A stretch of 64,000 nt of DNA from a virus: positions 22,323 through 86,322 of the IMG/VR virus record IMGVR_UViG_3300041583_000385, one strand, 5' to 3'. The position numbers and the translations under genes are program-made. The notes beneath the pieces were generated by a model. It had not been told where the DNA came from and ran no database searches. It saw only the letters and a program-made list of their open reading frames with translations. Numbering within the stretch: the stretch's first letter is position 1; each line of letters opens with the position of its first letter. Positions 60,893-64,000 of the stretch are shown here, piece by piece.

Positions 60893-60900
60893 TATATTTG
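60893..60900 (+). promoter_or_regulatory. TATATTTG promoter of the MoxR gene
   Basis: TTTG (60869-60872), about 20 nt, then TATATTTG; 33-nt 5' leader before ATG 60934. Confidence 0.6.
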
Positions 60901-60933
60901 TAAAACAAAATAATTAAACAAAAAGTAAAAAAT

Positions 60934-62067
60934 ATGTCAGAAAAAGTATCAAAACAGGTAAGTCCTGAATTACAAGAGAAACTATCTCTTTTAACACCAA
61001 AAGAAAGAAAGTATTTCTCTGTTATGTGGGCGAAGTATGGTGTTCTTAACATCACTTCTAAACCAGGAGTTGCTAAGTCTGCAATTGGTCGTTCGATTTG
61101 TGATAAACTTGGTTTCCGTTATATGGATATCAGATTATCAATGGTTGATGAAACTGATGTAGGACTTTATCCAGATGTCTCAGAGATTGAGGTTGATGGT
61201 AAAAAAGTAAAATGTTTGGATTTCGTTGTTCCACGTTGGGCTCTTGAGGCGAACAAACAACCAACAATCATTCACTTTGAAGAGTTGAACAGAGCATCTC
61301 AACAAGTTAGAAATGCGGCTTTACAAATCTTACTTGAACGTCAGATTGGTACTGAGTTCAATTTCAATGATAATGTTCTTATGATGTCTTCCGGTAACCT
61401 TGGAGACGAAGATGGGACTGATGTTGAAGAGTTCGATGCGGCACTTAACAACCGTTTAGTACACATTAATCACGTACTTGGTGTTGACGAGTGGATTGAG
61501 AACTTTGCTGACGAGAATGTTCACCGTTTAATTACGTCATTCATCAAAGCACACCCTGAGCAAATGTATAAAACTAGCGACAACGCTAAAGCATACGCTA
61601 CCCCACGTTCTTGGACGATGTTGTCTGAGTTCATCATCACCAACTTTGGTGAAGATGCTTCTCCTAGAGACTTCCTTCCATTAGTGAAAGAAGTGGCAAC
61701 TGGTTACCTTGGTAACTCTTCTATGAAGTTTGTACAGTACTGTGAAGATATGTTAAATATCTCCATTCAAGATGTTCTTAACAACTATGATGGTATTAAG
61801 AAAGACTTGGCTAAGTACAACCGTGATAAAAACTCTGAATTGATTCAAGCATTGAAAGAGATTGAAATCACTAAGTTAAGTCCTAAACAACTTAAAAACA
61901 TTGTTAAGTTCCTTGAGAATGTTGGTGATGATGAAAAGACGGCTTACTTACTTTACATTTTGGATAATGTAGCTGATGTTACAAATCCGAAATTAAAGAA
62001 CTTCCTTTTAGAGTTCGAAGAATTGTTGAGAACCATTAAGAAAATCAACAAACCGGGTAGTAAGTAA
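60934..62067 (+). CDS. MoxR-type AAA+ ATPase
   Basis: 377 residues. Walker A SKPGVAKSAIGR (~42-53), Walker B IIHFEELNRASQQ, sensor-1-like MMSSGNLGDED, then ALNNRLVH (arginine finger). C-terminal helical domain without a known fold. MoxR ATPases usually work with VWA-domain partners to activate or remodel complexes; none is visible. Codon use differs sharply from other genes: CGT for Arg, many C-ending codons, indicating strong expression. Ends with a strong terminator. Confidence 0.88.
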   Translation: MSEKVSKQVSPELQEKLSLLTPKERKYFSVMWAKYGVLNITSKPGVAKSAIGRSICDKLGFRYMDIRLSMVDETDVGLYPDVSEIEVDGKKVKCLDFVVPRWALEANKQPTIIHFEELNRASQQVRNAALQILLERQIGTEFNFNDNVLMMSSGNLGDEDGTDVEEFDAALNNRLVHINHVLGVDEWIENFADENVHRLITSFIKAHPEQMYKTSDNAKAYATPRSWTMLSEFIITNFGEDASPRDFLPLVKEVATGYLGNSSMKFVQYCEDMLNISIQDVLNNYDGIKKDLAKYNRDKNSELIQALKEIEITKLSPKQLKNIVKFLENVGDDEKTAYLLYILDNVADVTNPKLKNFLLEFEELLRTIKKINKPGSK

Positions 62068-62090
62068 TCTTAGAAATAAGATTCAGAACA

Positions 62091-62118
62091 GGGGGTATCT
62101 TAGATATCCCCTTTTTTT
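62091..62118 (+). terminator. Intrinsic terminator
   Basis: Stem GGGGGTATC/GATATCCCC with loop TTA, followed by T7. Confidence 0.85.
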
Positions 62119-62141
62119 GTTTAAAACAAACGAAAAATAAA

Positions 62142-62402
62142 ATGATATATAATGGTATGAGTGATGAAGAAAAAGTCGAAGTACAAATAGTTTTAAAGAA
62201 CCACTTTGGTGAGTTTGTTGGTAAGAAATCAACACTTAACGAAGAGCAATACAAAAACTTATTACAGATGTCCAAAAGTTTTTATGTTGGAACTGGGTTT
62301 GAGTTAACGTGTGAAGATGGGACATTTGTTGTTTTTCCTCCAGAGATAGTTCGACAGTCAATACTACAAGTAAAAAAAATTAAAAATGAAGAAAATGTTT
62401 AA
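62142..62402 (+). CDS. Small hypothetical protein
   Basis: 86 residues; start may be the sixth codon (MSDEEKVEVQIVLKNH). Compact alpha/beta (LTCEDGTFVVFPPEIVRQSI). Overlaps the next gene by 17 nt. Unknown. Confidence 0.6.
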   Translation: MIYNGMSDEEKVEVQIVLKNHFGEFVGKKSTLNEEQYKNLLQMSKSFYVGTGFELTCEDGTFVVFPPEIVRQSILQVKKIKNEENV

Positions 62403-63045
62403 AAACAGATTTAAGAAATTCGGAGGAGACCATATTCCAGATATAATTGAATATATCAAGGAATTTATTGAAAATGATCCAACAGCAACTATAACAGTTG
62501 GGTGTGATTCTATACAAAAGCGTAGAAAGACTGTCTATGCTAATACTATAATGCTTTATAACTCAGATATTAAAAAGGGAGCACATGTTGTTTTCTTTAG
62601 AGAATCTTGTACTAAGATTAGAGATAATCAAGATAGACTATACAGAGAAGCTCAGTGGTTACATGATGTTGGTACTTACCTTGATAAGGAATTATCAGAA
62701 TTCTACGTTAGGAAAGATTTAACAGATAATGAGATAAAGAGATATAAGTATCACTTGTTAAAATGTTCTGGTGAATATACTAATGTTGAGACGCATCAAG
62801 AGGATGCGGTTATGAGAAATCTTATACTAACACCACTTGATAAGTTAGAACCTAGGTTAGTTGATTTACATGTTGACTTCAATCCATTTGAAGGTAATAT
62901 AGATGAAAAGGGTGTTCGTAAGAATAAATCATATGCTGCTTATAAAGCATATAGCCCTTGGTTGAGAGGTTTAGGTTTCAGAACTTGGGCTAAACCGCAA
63001 GCATTCGCCGCAACTTCGGCCGCCGATCTTTTATTAAAAGATTAA
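62386..63045 (+). CDS. YkuK-like RNase H-fold protein
   Basis: 219 residues. Core ITVGCDSIQKRRKTVYANTI with the first RNase H-like Asp, acidic LHVDFNPFEG near the C-terminus, and KSYAAYKAYSPWLRGLGFRT with AKPQAFAA, as in the YkuK/DUF458 family. Probably a nuclease or RNA-binding relative; activity unproven. Confidence 0.75.
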   Translation: MKKMFKNRFKKFGGDHIPDIIEYIKEFIENDPTATITVGCDSIQKRRKTVYANTIMLYNSDIKKGAHVVFFRESCTKIRDNQDRLYREAQWLHDVGTYLDKELSEFYVRKDLTDNEIKRYKYHLLKCSGEYTNVETHQEDAVMRNLILTPLDKLEPRLVDLHVDFNPFEGNIDEKGVRKNKSYAAYKAYSPWLRGLGFRTWAKPQAFAATSAADLLLKD

Positions 63046-63422
63046 TGAGATTTGAAATAAATAAATATCTATTAATGAAGTTGGGTTGGCTTGAATACTA
63101 CTACATCTTTGGTCAATGCTACTCAAATGGAATCGGACTAAAACATGGTTTAAATTTATTTGAATCTGATGATTTAGTCCGATTCTTTATTGATATTAAA
63201 GAAAGAAAAATATGCTATTTAGTAAAAGAACTTTCTGATTTTGAAAAACAAAAATCAAAAAATACATATAAATTTATAATTGCAGATTATACATCTGATG
63301 TACCTGATATTAGCTTTACTGAGTTTAACTCAAATGATTATCTATTTAAGAGTATAATCAAACATGAAGCTTGTAGTAGTGAATATGAAAGACATTTTAA
63401 AATAAATAAACTATTAAAATAG
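63045..63422 (+). CDS. Hypothetical protein
   Basis: 125 residues (MRFEINKYLLMKLGWLEYYY). TAATG junction with the preceding gene. No recognised domain. Confidence 0.6.
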   Translation: MRFEINKYLLMKLGWLEYYYIFGQCYSNGIGLKHGLNLFESDDLVRFFIDIKERKICYLVKELSDFEKQKSKNTYKFIIADYTSDVPDISFTEFNSNDYLFKSIIKHEACSSEYERHFKINKLLK

Positions 63423-64000
63423 ATGAAAAGAAGAGAATTAAAAATATTAGGATTATCATATAGTCAAAGTCAAGTTGGGTCTTATGTTTTGGTACTTTCT
63501 GATAAAAATGGTAGTAAGAAATTACCGTTGATAATTAAACCACTTGAAGCACAAAGAATAGCTCTTGAGTTAGAGGGTATTAAATCACCAAGACCATTAA
63601 CACATGACCTGATTAAATCACTAAGTGATTCATTCGGTATCGATATACAAGAAGTTTATATACATTCTTTATTAGAGGGTGTGTTCTATACAAAACTTGT
63701 TACATCAAATGGTATTGATGATGTTGAAATTGAGTGTACTGCTGGTGATGCTATGGCTTTATCAGTTATTTATAAATGTCCTATTTTTGTAAAGGGTGAG
63801 ATAATGGACACCGCTGGTATAGTTATATCAAGTGAAGAAGGTGCTGATGGGGAAGAGTATGATTTTGAGGATGTTGATGAGGAAGATGAATTTGAATCTA
63901 AACCAGAAAGATTTGTATCTGTTGAGGATCTTGAGAAGATGATGGAAGAAGCTATCAAGAATGAGGAATATGAGATAGCCGCTGAGATACGAGATAGGAT
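63423..64000 (+). CDS. Bifunctional nuclease (BFN/DUF151) + UVR motif, 3' end beyond window
   Basis: At least 192 residues. BFN domain: KILGLSYSQSQVGSYVLVLS, LPLIIKPLEAQRIALELE, RPLTHDLIKSL, AGDAMALSVIYKCPI. Acidic linker, then the UvrB/UvrC-type motif EDLEKMMEEAIKNEEYEIAA with RDRI, cut by the window edge. The domain order matches chromosomal Bacteroidota proteins, so a host origin is likely. Confidence 0.88.
   Translation, partial: MKRRELKILGLSYSQSQVGSYVLVLSDKNGSKKLPLIIKPLEAQRIALELEGIKSPRPLTHDLIKSLSDSFGIDIQEVYIHSLLEGVFYTKLVTSNGIDDVEIECTAGDAMALSVIYKCPIFVKGEIMDTAGIVISSEEGADGEEYDFEDVDEEDEFESKPERFVSVEDLEKMMEEAIKNEEYEIAAEIRDR

Noticed and set aside
1-64000. Prophage or plasmid origin
   Set aside because: No integrase, repressor, attachment site or partition gene is seen; gene content fits a lytic T4-like phage, though the window is only part of a genome.

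Overview
The window looks like part of a large, strictly lytic, T4-like (probably jumbo) phage that infects a Bacteroidota host, most likely a flavobacterium. Phage signs: T4-type topoisomerase II subunits, RNase H/FEN exonuclease, two RNA ligases, endolysin, NrdB, dCMP deaminase, many overlapping ATGA/TAATG gene junctions, and at least nine homing-endonuclease genes or remnants. Host signs: promoters of the Bacteroidota TAnnTTTG type in front of many genes, and a gene for a secreted protein that is a lone type IX secretion (CHU_C / gliding-motility) C-terminal domain. Base composition is very AT-rich. Stops include TAA, TGA and TAG, so the code is standard. No integrase, capsid, portal, terminase or DNA polymerase is recognised here.

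Layout. 0-5 kb: small minus-strand genes, a GC-rich structured-RNA candidate (592-841), the CHU_C protein and an FCP1-like HAD phosphatase. 5-13 kb: nucleotidyltransferase and the two topoisomerase subunits. 13-21 kb: nuclease-like leader protein, RNase H/FEN, HNH homing endonuclease, NusG-like factor, dCMP deaminase, UV endonuclease. 21-26 kb: leader proteins and endolysin. 26-40 kb: chaperones DnaK, GrpE and DnaJ, adenylate kinase, both RNA ligases and homing endonucleases. 40-48 kb: a probable structural protein, paralogous leader genes and a GMP reductase/IMPDH-like enzyme. 48-60 kb: NrdB, a run of leader genes, a 2H phosphoesterase, an interrupted DnaQ-like exonuclease, a frameshifted CoaE-like kinase and HAD-SAK. 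60-64 kb: a highly expressed-looking MoxR ATPase module, a CAU tRNA, a YkuK-like protein and a bifunctional-nuclease homologue.

Main observation. About 28 intact or decayed genes start with the same short module: a Lys/Tyr/Phe-rich stretch of 8-20 residues ending in (I/L/x)xE, for example MKYLKKYKIFE|S, MLKKYKEFIKE|S, MKKLVKYLEFINE|S. It resembles the T4 capsid-targeting sequence of internal proteins (MKTYQEFIAE|A), which the prohead protease cuts after (L/I)xE. Here the module sits on otherwise unrelated bodies: a T4-type RNA ligase 1, a 2H phosphoesterase, a DnaQ-like exonuclease, a nuclease-like protein, a leucine-rich-repeat protein and many unknowns. The inference is a large modular set of proteins packed into the capsid and injected with the DNA, including RNA-repair and possible counter-defence enzymes.

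Expression. Two promoter-like motifs recur: TATATTTG (host sigma type) and TTAATATATA (probably phage-specific). Both often lie only 3-10 nt before the start codon, which suggests leaderless or nearly leaderless mRNAs. Several accessory genes are broken by single-base shifts, two of them in G-runs. These are either real decay or homopolymer errors in the assembly.
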